A stretch of 16,385 bases of DNA, taken from JAVBSN01 sp031547045 (lineage in GTDB: Bacteria > Bacillota > Clostridia > Lachnospirales > Lachnospiraceae). The stretch's first letter is position 1, and the number at the start of each line of letters is the position of its first letter. The position numbers and the translations under genes are program-made. The notes below the pieces were generated by a model that was given only the letters and a program-made list of their open reading frames with translations, did not search any database and was not told the DNA's origin. This document shows, one piece after another, positions 7,699 to 15,700 of the stretch. The DNA is taken from contig JAVBSN010000079.1 in the NCBI GenBank assembly GCA_031547045.1, positions 1 to 16,385 on the forward strand. The letters are read 5' to 3'.

Positions 7699-8628
7699 GT
7701 GGTGGAACGCACTAGAGAAGGTCAAGAAGGTAGACCAGCGGGTAATAACGGAGAAGGACAAGGAAATAGAGGTCCTAGAAGTGAAGGTCAAAGAAATTAT
7801 AATAATGGAGACAGAAGGGGTCAGGGCAGAACAGAAGGCGGAAGACCACAGGGAAATAGAGAAGGCAATCGCGATGGCAATAGACCATATGGAAATAGAG
7901 ATGGGAATCGTGATGGCACTAGATCATATGGGAACAGAGATCGTAATCGCGATGGCAATAGCAATAGATCATATGGAAACAGAGAAGGTAATCGTGATGG
8001 TAATAGATCATATGGAAATAGAGAAGATAATCGCGATGGAAATAGATCATATGGAAATAGAGAAGGCAATCGTGATGGAAATAGACCATATGGAAACAGA
8101 GAAGGCAATCGTGATGGCAATAGACCATATGGAAACAGAGAAGGCAATCGTGATGGAAACAGGCCATATGGAAATAGAGAAGGCAATCGCGATGGAAACA
8201 GGCCATATGGAAATAGAGAAGGCAATCGTGATGGAAATAGACCATATGGAAATAGAGAAGGCAATAGAGACGGTAATAGACCGTATGGAAATAGAGATGG
8301 TTATAAACCTAGAAATAATGGTTATGGTGGATTTAATAAGGACAAAGATGAAGATGATGATAGACCAAGACAAAGTCGTCCATCTAAGCCAAAGGAGCCA
8401 AAAGAGCAACAACCGGATAAGTTTGAGACAATTAAGAGAATTGAACGAGAGAAGAAGACAATTAAGAAAAAGCAAGAGAGTAAGAAGAAAAATGAAGTTC
8501 AACGCCCTCAACCAAAGCAAAAACGTTCAAACAATATTAATTATACCAGTGCATATATGAATGGCGATTATGCAGATTTTGAAGATGATTATGATGATAC
8601 ATATGATAGTATGTATGATGATTTCTAG
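7699..8628 (+). CDS. Disordered Gly-Asn-Arg repeat protein (309 aa), function unknown
   Basis: The gene starts at one of two adjacent GTG codons (7699 or 7702) behind a GAGAGGAG ribosome site; 7702 has the better spacing. There is no signal peptide or membrane segment. Residues 1-51 are Gly/Arg/Asn/Gln-rich. Residues 52-196 are eleven 13-residue repeats, GNREGNRDGNRPY in consensus, with a 15-residue third copy. Residues 200-240 are charged and Pro-rich. Residues 240-275 are a Lys/Arg-rich, probably helical or coiled segment, and 285-309 form an acidic Tyr/Asp tail. This RGG-like, charge-segregated layout suggests an intrinsically disordered RNA- or polyanion-binding protein that could form condensates; that is inference. 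The variable positions in the repeats fall mainly on third codon positions of this frame, which argues it is the coding frame. I know no family match. Confidence 0.82.
   Translation: MVERTREGQEGRPAGNNGEGQGNRGPRSEGQRNYNNGDRRGQGRTEGGRPQGNREGNRDGNRPYGNRDGNRDGTRSYGNRDRNRDGNSNRSYGNREGNRDGNRSYGNREDNRDGNRSYGNREGNRDGNRPYGNREGNRDGNRPYGNREGNRDGNRPYGNREGNRDGNRPYGNREGNRDGNRPYGNREGNRDGNRPYGNRDGYKPRNNGYGGFNKDKDEDDDRPRQSRPSKPKEPKEQQPDKFETIKRIEREKKTIKKKQESKKKNEVQRPQPKQKRSNNINYTSAYMNGDYADFEDDYDDTYDSMYDDF
7852..8286 (+). repeat. 39-bp minisatellite inside the repeat-protein gene (11 units)
   Basis: Eleven in-frame units run from 7852; ten are 39 bp, while unit 3 (7930-7974) is 45 bp through insertion of two codons. 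Units 6 (8053-8091) and 10 (8209-8247) are identical, and units 6-10 differ at only a few wobble bases, which points to recent duplication. Units 2, 3, 5 and 11 are the most diverged. Confidence 0.93.
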
Positions 8629-8638
8629 AGTATAGTAA

Positions 8639-8692
8639 TACAATAAAATAGGTACTTCTAAGATTATTCTTAGAAGTACCTATTTTATTGTA
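8639..8692. terminator. Bidirectional terminator between the repeat-protein gene and the GGDEF-EAL gene
   Basis: A 24-bp perfect stem (8639-8662 with 8669-8692) closes a 6-base loop. AT-rich outer arms act as U-tract for either strand. It lies between the stop of the repeat protein (8628) and the stop of the convergent GGDEF-EAL gene (8699), serving both. Confidence 0.94.
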
Positions 8693-8698
8693 ATGAGT

Positions 8699-11134
8699 CT
8701 ATAGATTGTTTCTTAAAAACTGTATGAAGTCTTCTTCAGAAAGAGGCTTGCTAAAGAAATAACCTTGAAGCCTATCACAATTTTGATGCTGTAAAATACG
8801 TAATTGATCAATATCTTCAACACCTTCTGCAATTACAGAAATCTGTAGTTGATGAGCTAATGTTATAATGGTAGAAGAGATAAATCTGTCTTTTTCTGAA
8901 TAACATAGTCCGGCAATAAATGATTTATCTATTTTCAATGTGTTTATAGGTATTGTGGTTAAGTAATTAAATGAAGAATAACCTGTACCAAAATCATCTA
9001 AAGCTATTTTTGCACCAAGATTTCTGATTTCATTAATTATAGTTAGGTTGTGTTCAAAGTTTTTCATAAGAACACTTTCTGTTAGTTCTACTTCTAGATA
9101 GTCAAGGGACATACCAGTTTTAGTAGGGATATTAGCAATAGTAGTAGCAAGTGAAGCACTTCTTAATTGTGGAGTAGATAAATTAACAGAAGCAATTATT
9201 GGTTCAAACCCCATGTCCATAAGTTTCTTATTGAAAGAACAAGCTTTATTAAGTGCCCATTCACCAAGTTCATCAATTAATCCACATTCTTCAGCTACAG
9301 GAATAAATTCGGTTGGAGAAACAAGTCCAACTAGAGAAGATTTTAATCTCATTAAAGCCTCAAATCCTGTTATCTTACCTGTACAAGCATCGGCTTGTGG
9401 TTGATATACTAAGTATACTTCATCATTATCTAAAGCAGCTCTTAATATATCAATTAAATCGTTTCGTCGGTTTACTTCATCTTCCATTGTACTATTAAAG
9501 AACATATAATTATTTTTGCCAGAAGTTTTAGCTGAATACATAGCTATGTCAGCATTTTTAATTAATTCGTTAATTGATAGTCCGTTTTGTGGGAAGATAG
9601 AAATACCAATACTCATAGAAATATGAACTCGCTCATCTTCAAGTAGAAAACTATGACTTGCTATTGAAACTAGTTCTTTGGCAAAAGTATTTAGTTCATC
9701 TATATTTGTAATGTGGTTCTTAAATATAAGAAATTCATCACCACCAGTTCTTGCTAATATATCATCTGAAGTAACATAAGAACCTAATTTATCAGAGAGT
9801 TGTTGTAAAAGTAAATCTCCATAATCATGCCCTAAAGTATCATTTATATTTTTAAAATTATCTAAATCTACAAAGAGAATAGCATGCCGTTGAAGATTAC
9901 TAGAATTATGTAATATATCATGAGTATATTTCATAAATGCAACTCTATTATATAAACCAGTAAGACCATCATGATAAGCCAGAGTTTCAATCTTTGTATA
10001 GTTAGTAGCTAGAGCTTCCTTGCTATTTTCTAAAGCTTGCTTTGTTGTTACAATCTCATTATAGTTTGTTGAAATAATATCCATCATATTATTAAACATG
10101 GTAGATAACTCGCCAAATTCATCGTCTGTATCAATATTACAATGAACATCCAATTGACCAGTGGATGCTTCTTTCATCTTATCTGAAAGAACATATATTG
10201 GATCAGTATATTTTTTTGATAAAGAACTACTTATATTAAGTGAAATAATTAATAATATAATCAAAACTATAAATAGTATTATTGGTAGTCCAGAAATAAT
10301 GTTTTTGTAGTCACTACCATCTTGCGCAACAATATATATACAATCAATTTCTGGAATAATACTATAACCATACATTAAATAAGTATTACTTCCTGTTTCA
10401 GTTATTGTTCCTGATAGAGGAGAATTTCTTGTATAAGTATTTAATATATCAAGACTTGTATCTATTACTATAGGATCGTACTCTGCTAATTTGTCATTTC
10501 CAAATAAAAAATTTCCGGAATTGTTTAATATATATGTTCCATATTCTTCAGATACAAAGGCACCAAAAACGCTTGAAGAAATATTAGAGCGCAATAGACC
10601 AATGGTGTTGCCCCTTACAATAATAGGTGTAACTATATCTAAAGTAGTAGCAGTTATATCAAAGGGGGAATCATACAAAAAGGTGGTAGAAGTATATGCT
10701 GTAATGGAAGTATCCATATATTCAAACCAATCACTAGAAGAACCTCTATCAGAGGATGCAACTAAATAGCCATCTATATCATATAAATAATATTTAACAG
10801 AAAAATTATAATTAGAAGATTTGTCATATAAATTACTGTTAACAGATTGATAATAGGTAGAGGCTTCTTTTAGATTTATATCAGTATTATTGATTTTATC
10901 AAGAAGATAACTCTTCATATCATTTAAATTTGCAAGAGCTTCAAGCTCTATCATTTGAGAACTTAATTGAGCATAGTAACCAGTTTTGTAATTATCGGCT
11001 GTATTTTGTAGAGATGCTTTATTAAGATCTAAATATTTATTTGATACAACTATATAAGTTATTATTACTACAACTATTACTGGTACAATAGAAAGTAGTA
11101 GAATATATGATTTAAGTGATTTCTTTATTGACAT
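8699..11134 (-). CDS. Membrane sensor GGDEF-EAL protein (c-di-GMP synthase/hydrolase)
   Basis: This is an 811-residue membrane protein. In order it has TM1 (about 10-31), an extracytoplasmic sensor region of about 250 residues (Cache-like, inferred from layout), TM2 (about 280-301), a HAMP-like linker, GGDEF (about 380-550) and EAL (about 560-811). The synthase signature is intact (RTGGDEF, GGDEF at 464-468) and the DGLTGLYNR box is present. The inhibitory I-site RxxD is TSDD here, lacking Arg. The EAL half keeps its catalytic set: EALMR (592 on), SVNLS, ELTES, DDFGTGYSS (713 on), LKIDKSF, AEGVED and LQGYFFSKP. Both making and breaking c-di-GMP are therefore possible. I place the start at ATG 11134 because GAAAGGA lies nine bases upstream; an in-frame ATG at 11152 would add six residues but has no ribosome site. 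It is divergent from the CheX/CheY genes. Confidence 0.95.
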   Translation of the reverse strand: MSIKKSLKSYILLLSIVPVIVVVIITYIVVSNKYLDLNKASLQNTADNYKTGYYAQLSSQMIELEALANLNDMKSYLLDKINNTDINLKEASTYYQSVNSNLYDKSSNYNFSVKYYLYDIDGYLVASSDRGSSSDWFEYMDTSITAYTSTTFLYDSPFDITATTLDIVTPIIVRGNTIGLLRSNISSSVFGAFVSEEYGTYILNNSGNFLFGNDKLAEYDPIVIDTSLDILNTYTRNSPLSGTITETGSNTYLMYGYSIIPEIDCIYIVAQDGSDYKNIISGLPIILFIVLIILLIISLNISSSLSKKYTDPIYVLSDKMKEASTGQLDVHCNIDTDDEFGELSTMFNNMMDIISTNYNEIVTTKQALENSKEALATNYTKIETLAYHDGLTGLYNRVAFMKYTHDILHNSSNLQRHAILFVDLDNFKNINDTLGHDYGDLLLQQLSDKLGSYVTSDDILARTGGDEFLIFKNHITNIDELNTFAKELVSIASHSFLLEDERVHISMSIGISIFPQNGLSINELIKNADIAMYSAKTSGKNNYMFFNSTMEDEVNRRNDLIDILRAALDNDEVYLVYQPQADACTGKITGFEALMRLKSSLVGLVSPTEFIPVAEECGLIDELGEWALNKACSFNKKLMDMGFEPIIASVNLSTPQLRSASLATTIANIPTKTGMSLDYLEVELTESVLMKNFEHNLTIINEIRNLGAKIALDDFGTGYSSFNYLTTIPINTLKIDKSFIAGLCYSEKDRFISSTIITLAHQLQISVIAEGVEDIDQLRILQHQNCDRLQGYFFSKPLSEEDFIQFLRNNL

Positions 11135-11143
11135 ATTATAATG

Positions 11144-11150
11144 TCCTTTC
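11144..11150 (-). promoter_or_regulatory. Ribosome binding site that fixes the GGDEF-EAL start
   Basis: On the minus strand GAAAGGA stands nine bases before the ATG at 11134. It would fall inside the coding region if the ATG at 11152 were used, so the shorter start is preferred. Confidence 0.65.
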
Positions 11151-11194
11151 ATGTTAAAGTGTCTGCTTGTTTGTTGTAAGCATTATTACAGTCA

Positions 11195-11223
11195 ATTATA
11201 CACAAAAATAAGCAACAATTCAA
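11195..11223 (-). promoter_or_regulatory. Sigma-A promoter of the GGDEF-EAL gene
   Basis: On the minus strand TTGAAT (11223-11218), a 17-base spacer and a perfect TATAAT (11200-11195) point toward the GGDEF-EAL start about 60 bases downstream. The 12 bases ending at the -10 box, TTTGTGTATAAT, are the same as in the opposing promoter. Confidence 0.8.
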
Positions 11224-11310
11224 TTAAAAATAGAGTTAAATGGTTAAATAAAGAAATTATTAAGTGTGTAAAAAAATGCTCAACAATTTGTTAAATACTA
11301 TCAATATTTA

Positions 11311-11339
11311 TTGCTTTATTACGCTACTTTGTGTATAAT
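11311..11339 (+). promoter_or_regulatory. Sigma-A promoter of the CheX-like/CheY gene pair
   Basis: TTGCTT (11311-11316), a 17-base spacer and TATAAT (11334-11339) lie about 47 bases before the CheX-like start. Together with the opposite promoter this explains most of the 250-base gap between the divergent genes; the remaining bases are AT-rich without a clear palindromic operator. Confidence 0.82.
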
Positions 11340-11373
11340 ATCAATAGAGTTTTTTGCGAGAATACATACATAC

Positions 11374-11380
11374 AGGAGGA
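11374..11380 (+). promoter_or_regulatory. Ribosome binding site that fixes the CheX-like start
   Basis: AGGAGGA stands five bases before the ATG at 11386. It supports that start over an in-frame TTG at 11311, which coincides with the -35 box of the promoter and so cannot be on the transcript. Confidence 0.85.
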
Positions 11381-11385
11381 ATGAG

Positions 11386-12282
11386 ATGTTTGGAATATAT
11401 TTTGGAAGATATCTACAAGATAAAGGAATTATAACTCCAGCCCAATATGATGAGATTATTAATGAGAATAAAACTGCCAGGGTTAAGATGGGGTTATTAG
11501 CAGTAGAAGCAGGCTTAATGTCGCAGGAGCAAGCAGAAGAGGTTAATCAATTACAAACTGTTATGGATAGAAGGTTTGGTGATATAGCTACAGAAAAAGG
11601 GTATCTTACTAATGCTCAGGTTGAAGAATTGCTTAAGAAACAAGGTGATGCATATTTATTATTTGTTCAATCTTTAGCAGAGAGAAAAATACTTACTTTA
11701 GAAGATATTCAGAAAGAACTTAATGCATACAAGAAAACAGAGAGATTTACAGCTCTTGACTTAGATGCTATTAAGAGTAGTGATATTGATAAGATTGTAC
11801 CAGTATTTACAAAGGAGTCAACACTTAGTCCAGCAGTTAAAGATTATATAGCTTTGACAGCAAGAAATCTTGTAAGATTTATTGATAGTGATGTTCGTAT
11901 AGAGAGAGTAGAGAGAATTAATGAATATACGGGACATTGTATATCAAGTCAAGAACTTGATGGAGATTATAGATTATTTACTGGGTTTTCAGGGGATGGA
12001 AGTGGTCTTAAAGTAGTAGCAGAAGCGTATGCAGGGGAACTTTTTGATAAGGTTGATGAAGATGTTTTAGATGCAGGTTGTGAATTCTTGAATTGCAATA
12101 ATGGATTATTTGCAACAAAGTTAGGTCAAGAAGAGGTAGAATTAGATATGTTACCACCTATGATGTATAATAAAACAACGACTGTTCATTCAGAAGGTGC
12201 TATGTATAAGGTTCCATTTTATGTTAGTAGTAAAGAATTAGACTTAATTATATGTGTGGAATCAAAATGGTTGATTAGTTAA
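11386..12282 (+). CDS. CheX/CheC-like CheY-P phosphatase fused to four MshEN-like repeats
   Basis: This 298-residue cytoplasmic protein has two parts. Residues 5-115 hold four copies of a 24-residue pattern (x-F/M-G-x-x-L/A-x-x-x-G-I/L/Y-I/L...Q) starting at residues 5, 34, 63 and 92, an exact 29-residue period. This matches the tandem motif of MshEN/T2SSE_N domains, some of which bind c-di-GMP; copy 3 (R63-F-G...G72...Q86) is closest. Residues about 145-298 form a CheX/CheC-type domain with the phosphatase signature D229-x3-E233-x2-N236, in CEFLNCNNG, and prolines at 257-258. Such domains dephosphorylate CheY-P. A stand-alone CheY follows 34 bases later, a natural substrate, and a GGDEF-EAL gene is divergent. 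The start is ATG 11386 with AGGAGGA. The phosphatase assignment is fairly firm; the c-di-GMP link is inference. Confidence 0.85.
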   Translation: MFGIYFGRYLQDKGIITPAQYDEIINENKTARVKMGLLAVEAGLMSQEQAEEVNQLQTVMDRRFGDIATEKGYLTNAQVEELLKKQGDAYLLFVQSLAERKILTLEDIQKELNAYKKTERFTALDLDAIKSSDIDKIVPVFTKESTLSPAVKDYIALTARNLVRFIDSDVRIERVERINEYTGHCISSQELDGDYRLFTGFSGDGSGLKVVAEAYAGELFDKVDEDVLDAGCEFLNCNNGLFATKLGQEEVELDMLPPMMYNKTTTVHSEGAMYKVPFYVSSKELDLIICVESKWLIS

Positions 12283-12316
12283 TTTATAATACAAAGTAGA
12301 AAGGTTGAGTTTATTT

Positions 12317-12673
12317 ATGGCTAAGATTTTAATAGTTGATGATTCAAGAACATCAAGAAAAATATTAAAGGGATTATTAGAAACAGCAGGACATGAGATT
12401 GTTAGTGAAGCTACTAATGGATTAGAGGGATACGAGAAGTACATAGAATGCAAACCAGATATTGTTACTTTGGATATTACAATGCCTGTATTAGATGGTA
12501 TTTCAGCTCTTAAGAAGATTAAAGATGAATATCCAGAAGCAAAGATTATTATGGTTACTGCAGCAGGTCAAAGAACTAAGATGATTGAAGCTGTTCAAAA
12601 TGGAGCTGATGAGTTTGTTACAAAACCATTTGATCCAGAATCATTAAAAGCAGTTATTGGTAGATTATTATAA
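12317..12673 (+). CDS. Stand-alone CheY-like response regulator receiver
   Basis: This 118-residue protein is a single receiver domain with no output domain. The acidic pair is D8-D9 (ILIVDDS), the phosphorylated Asp is D53 (TLDITMP), the switch Thr is T81 (MVTAAG) and the conserved Lys is K103 (FVTKPFD), so all key residues are present. Such proteins act by binding a target when phosphorylated, classically the flagellar motor switch, although other targets are known. The ATG at 12317 gives the usual MAKILIVDDS start; the upstream in-frame TTG at 12305 abuts the AAAGG element and is unlikely. It lies 34 bases after the CheX-like phosphatase gene, probably in one operon, and is followed by a terminator. 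No histidine kinase gene is nearby. Confidence 0.95.
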   Translation: MAKILIVDDSRTSRKILKGLLETAGHEIVSEATNGLEGYEKYIECKPDIVTLDITMPVLDGISALKKIKDEYPEAKIIMVTAAGQRTKMIEAVQNGADEFVTKPFDPESLKAVIGRLL

Positions 12674-12676
12674 AAT

Positions 12677-12708
12677 AGAAGAAGGTACTCTTAAGAGTGC
12701 CTTCTTTT
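12677..12708 (+). terminator. Rho-independent terminator of the CheX-like/CheY operon
   Basis: A 12-bp core stem (12679-12690 with 12695-12706, one T-G wobble) closes a TTAA loop and runs into a T-rich tail. It begins three bases after the cheY stop codon. Confidence 0.88.
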
Positions 12709-12731
12709 ACGTATATATATAGATAAATTAA

Positions 12732-12760
12732 TTGACTAAAATAATGTAGTGGTTTATAGT
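12732..12760 (+). promoter_or_regulatory. Sigma-A promoter of purL
   Basis: TTGACT (12732-12737), a 17-base spacer and TATAGT (12755-12760) lie just before purL, giving a leader of about 30 bases. No purine riboswitch or PurBox-like sequence is seen in the short leader, and purL seems to have its own promoter. Confidence 0.8.
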
Positions 12761-12797
12761 ATATAACGTACTAAAGAAATATAACTTGGAGGTCATT

Positions 12798-15700
12798 ATG
12801 AGTAACGTAAAGCGAATTTATGTTGAAAAGAAAGCAGATTATGCTGTAAAAGCTAAGGAACTTTATGAAGAGTTAAAGAGCTATCTTAATGTTGATGTTA
12901 AGGTGGTAAGAGTTCTAATTAGATATGATATTGAAAACTTATCAGATGAGACTTACAATAAGGCACTTGGAACAGTATTTAGTGAGCCACCGGTAGACTA
13001 TATATATGAAGAATATTTCCCAATGCAAGAGGGAGATTTTACTTTTAGTGTTGAATATCTTCCAGGTCAATTTGACCAAAGAGCTGATTCAGCAGAACAA
13101 TGTGTGAAGCTTCTTAAAGAAGATGAAGAACCTATTATTAAGACTGCAACAACATACGTTATTACAGGCGAGGTTAGTAGGGAACGAAAACAGAGTATAA
13201 TATCATACTGTGTTAATCCAGTAGATTCAAGAATAGCAGATAGTGAGATACCAGTGACGTTGGCCACTGAATTTGATGAGCCAGCAGATGTAATAGTATT
13301 TGATGGTTTCAAAGATATGGTTGAGGACAAGCTTTTAGAATTATATAATTCTTTAGGTTTAGCGATGACTTTTAAAGATTTCCAACATATACAGAATTAT
13401 TATAAGAATGAAGAGGACAAGGATCCTACAATGACAGAGATTCGTGTTCTTGATACTTATTGGTCAGATCATTGTCGTCATACAACATTTTCAACTGAAC
13501 TTACAGATATTGAATTTGAAGATGGCTACTATAAGACTCCAATTGAGAATACTTATAAGAAATATTTAGCTGATAGAGAGATTATATATAAAGGTAGAGA
13601 TGACAAATTTGTATGCCTTATGGATATAGCTTTAATGGCAATGAAGAAATTAAAGGCAGATGGCAAGCTAGAGGATATGGAAGTATCTGATGAGATTAAT
13701 GCTTGTAGTATAGTTGTACCAGTTGAGATTGATGGAGTATCAGAAGAATGGTTAGTTAGTTTTAAGAATGAGACACATAACCATCCTACAGAGATTGAAC
13801 CATTTGGTGGTGCAGCGACTTGTCTTGGTGGTGCTATTCGTGATCCGCTTTCAGGACGTTCATATGTATATCAAGCTATGCGTGTAACAGGAGCAGCAGA
13901 TCCTACTAAATCATTAGAGGAAACTTTAGCTGGTAAGTTGCCACAGAGAAAGATTGTAACAGGAGCAGCTCATGGTTACAGTTCATATGGTAACCAAATA
14001 GGTCTTGCAACAGGTCTTGTTAATGAAATATATCACCCTAATTATGTAGCTAAGAGAATGGAAATTGGAGCTGTTATGGGTGCTGCGCCTAGAAGATGTG
14101 TAATTCGTGAGAATTCTGATCCAGGAGATATGATTGTATTACTTGGTGGTAGAACAGGTAGAGATGGCTGTGGTGGTGCTACAGGTTCATCAAAGGCTCA
14201 TACAGAAGAATCTATAGATACTTGTGGTGCTGAGGTTCAAAAGGGTAATCCACCTACTGAGCGTAAGGTACAGAGATTATTTAGACGAGAAGAAGTAAGT
14301 AAACTTATTAAGAAATGTAATGACTTTGGAGCTGGTGGCGTATCAGTTGCTATTGGTGAATTAGCTGATGGTCTTAGAGTAGACCTTGATAAAGTGCCTA
14401 AGAAATATGCTGGTCTTGATGGAACTGAATTATCTATATCAGAATCTCAAGAGCGTATGGCAGTAGTAGTAGACCCTAAAGATGTAGATGCTATGTTAGC
14501 ATTTGCAGAAGAAGAGAATCTTGAAGCAGTAGTAGTAGCGGAAGTTACTGAGGATCCAAGATTAGTATTAGTATGGAGGGGAAAAGAAATAGTAAATATT
14601 TCTCGTAAATTCTTAGATACTAATGGTGCTCATCAAGAAATAAAAGTTAAGGCATTAATGCCAAATAAAGAAGATAATTATTTAGCAAAGACAGAGGAAG
14701 TGTTGGATGTAAAGAAGACATGGTTAAATACTTTAAGTGACTTAAATGTATGTTCGCAAAAAGGTCTTGTTGAAATGTTTGATAGTTCAATTGGTGCTGG
14801 TAGTGTAGTTATGCCATACGGTGGAAAATATCAATTAACACCTACACAAACTATGGTTGCTAAATTACCTGTATTAAAAGGAAAGACAGACACTATTACA
14901 ATGATGAGTTATGGACTTGATCCATATTTATCAACATGGAGTCCATATCATGGTTCTATATATGCAGTAGTTTCTTCAGTAGCTAAGATAGTAGCTGCTG
15001 GTGGAGAGGCATCAAAGATTAGACTTACATTCCAAGAGTATTTTAAACGTTTAGGTGAAGACCCAACTCGTTGGGGTGAACCACTTGTTGCATTACTTGG
15101 TGCATATGATGTACAAATGGGATTAGGGTTACCATCAATTGGTGGTAAAGATAGTATGTCTGGTACATTTAATGATATTGACGTACCTCCAACTTTATGT
15201 TCATTTGCAGTTGATGTTGCAAGTGACAAGTATGTAGTTACCCCAGAACTTAAGAAATCAGGAAATGTATTAGTTAAATTAGATATTGCTATAGACGAAT
15301 ATAATGTACCTGTATATGAAGATGTACTTAAGGTATATGATGCATTCTATAATGCAGTTAAAGCAGGTAAAGTTAAAGGTGCTTATGCAGTTGGATTCGG
15401 TGGAATTATTGAAGCTGTTTCTAAGATGGCATTCGGTAACAAGTTAGGTGTTAAGATTGATAGTGCTGTTACTACTAAAGAATTATTAGCTAAGGATTAT
15501 GGTTCAATAATAGCAGAAGTTTCAGCTAGTGATGTAGATAGCTTAGGATTTGAAGCTAAGGTTATTGGTACTGTTACTGATGATGCTACATTTACTTATG
15601 GTAATGCTAATATTACTATGGATGAGGCACTTAAGGCTTGGACTAATACATTAGAAAATGTATTCCCAACTCAGTCAGATGTTAAGCAAACAGAGATTAA

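Noticed and set aside
7852..8286. CRISPR array
   Set aside because: The units are contiguous with no unique spacers, and they are in frame within a gene. It is a coding minisatellite.
7821..8520. Three long minus-strand frames across the repeat region
   Set aside because: These are shadows of the same stop-free 39-bp repeat. They have no promoter or ribosome site and give repetitive hydrophobic translations.
7685..8560. A 291-codon frame from TTG overlapping the repeat-protein gene in another frame
   Set aside because: It is open only because a 39-bp repeat free of stops keeps several frames open. Variation between units is synonymous in the GNR frame and not in this one, and the TTG has no ribosome site.
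11311..11385. Upstream extension of the CheX-like protein from a TTG
   Set aside because: That codon is the -35 hexamer of the gene's own promoter. ATG 11386 has AGGAGGA in front and starts the repeat pattern properly.
12305..12316. Upstream TTG start for the CheY protein
   Set aside because: It abuts the AAAGG element with no spacing, and the ATG at 12317 yields the canonical receiver N-terminus.
12709..12797. Purine riboswitch or PurBox before purL
   Set aside because: Only a sigma-A promoter, a leader of about 30 bases and a ribosome site fit here; there is no room for an aptamer and no PurBox-like sequence.
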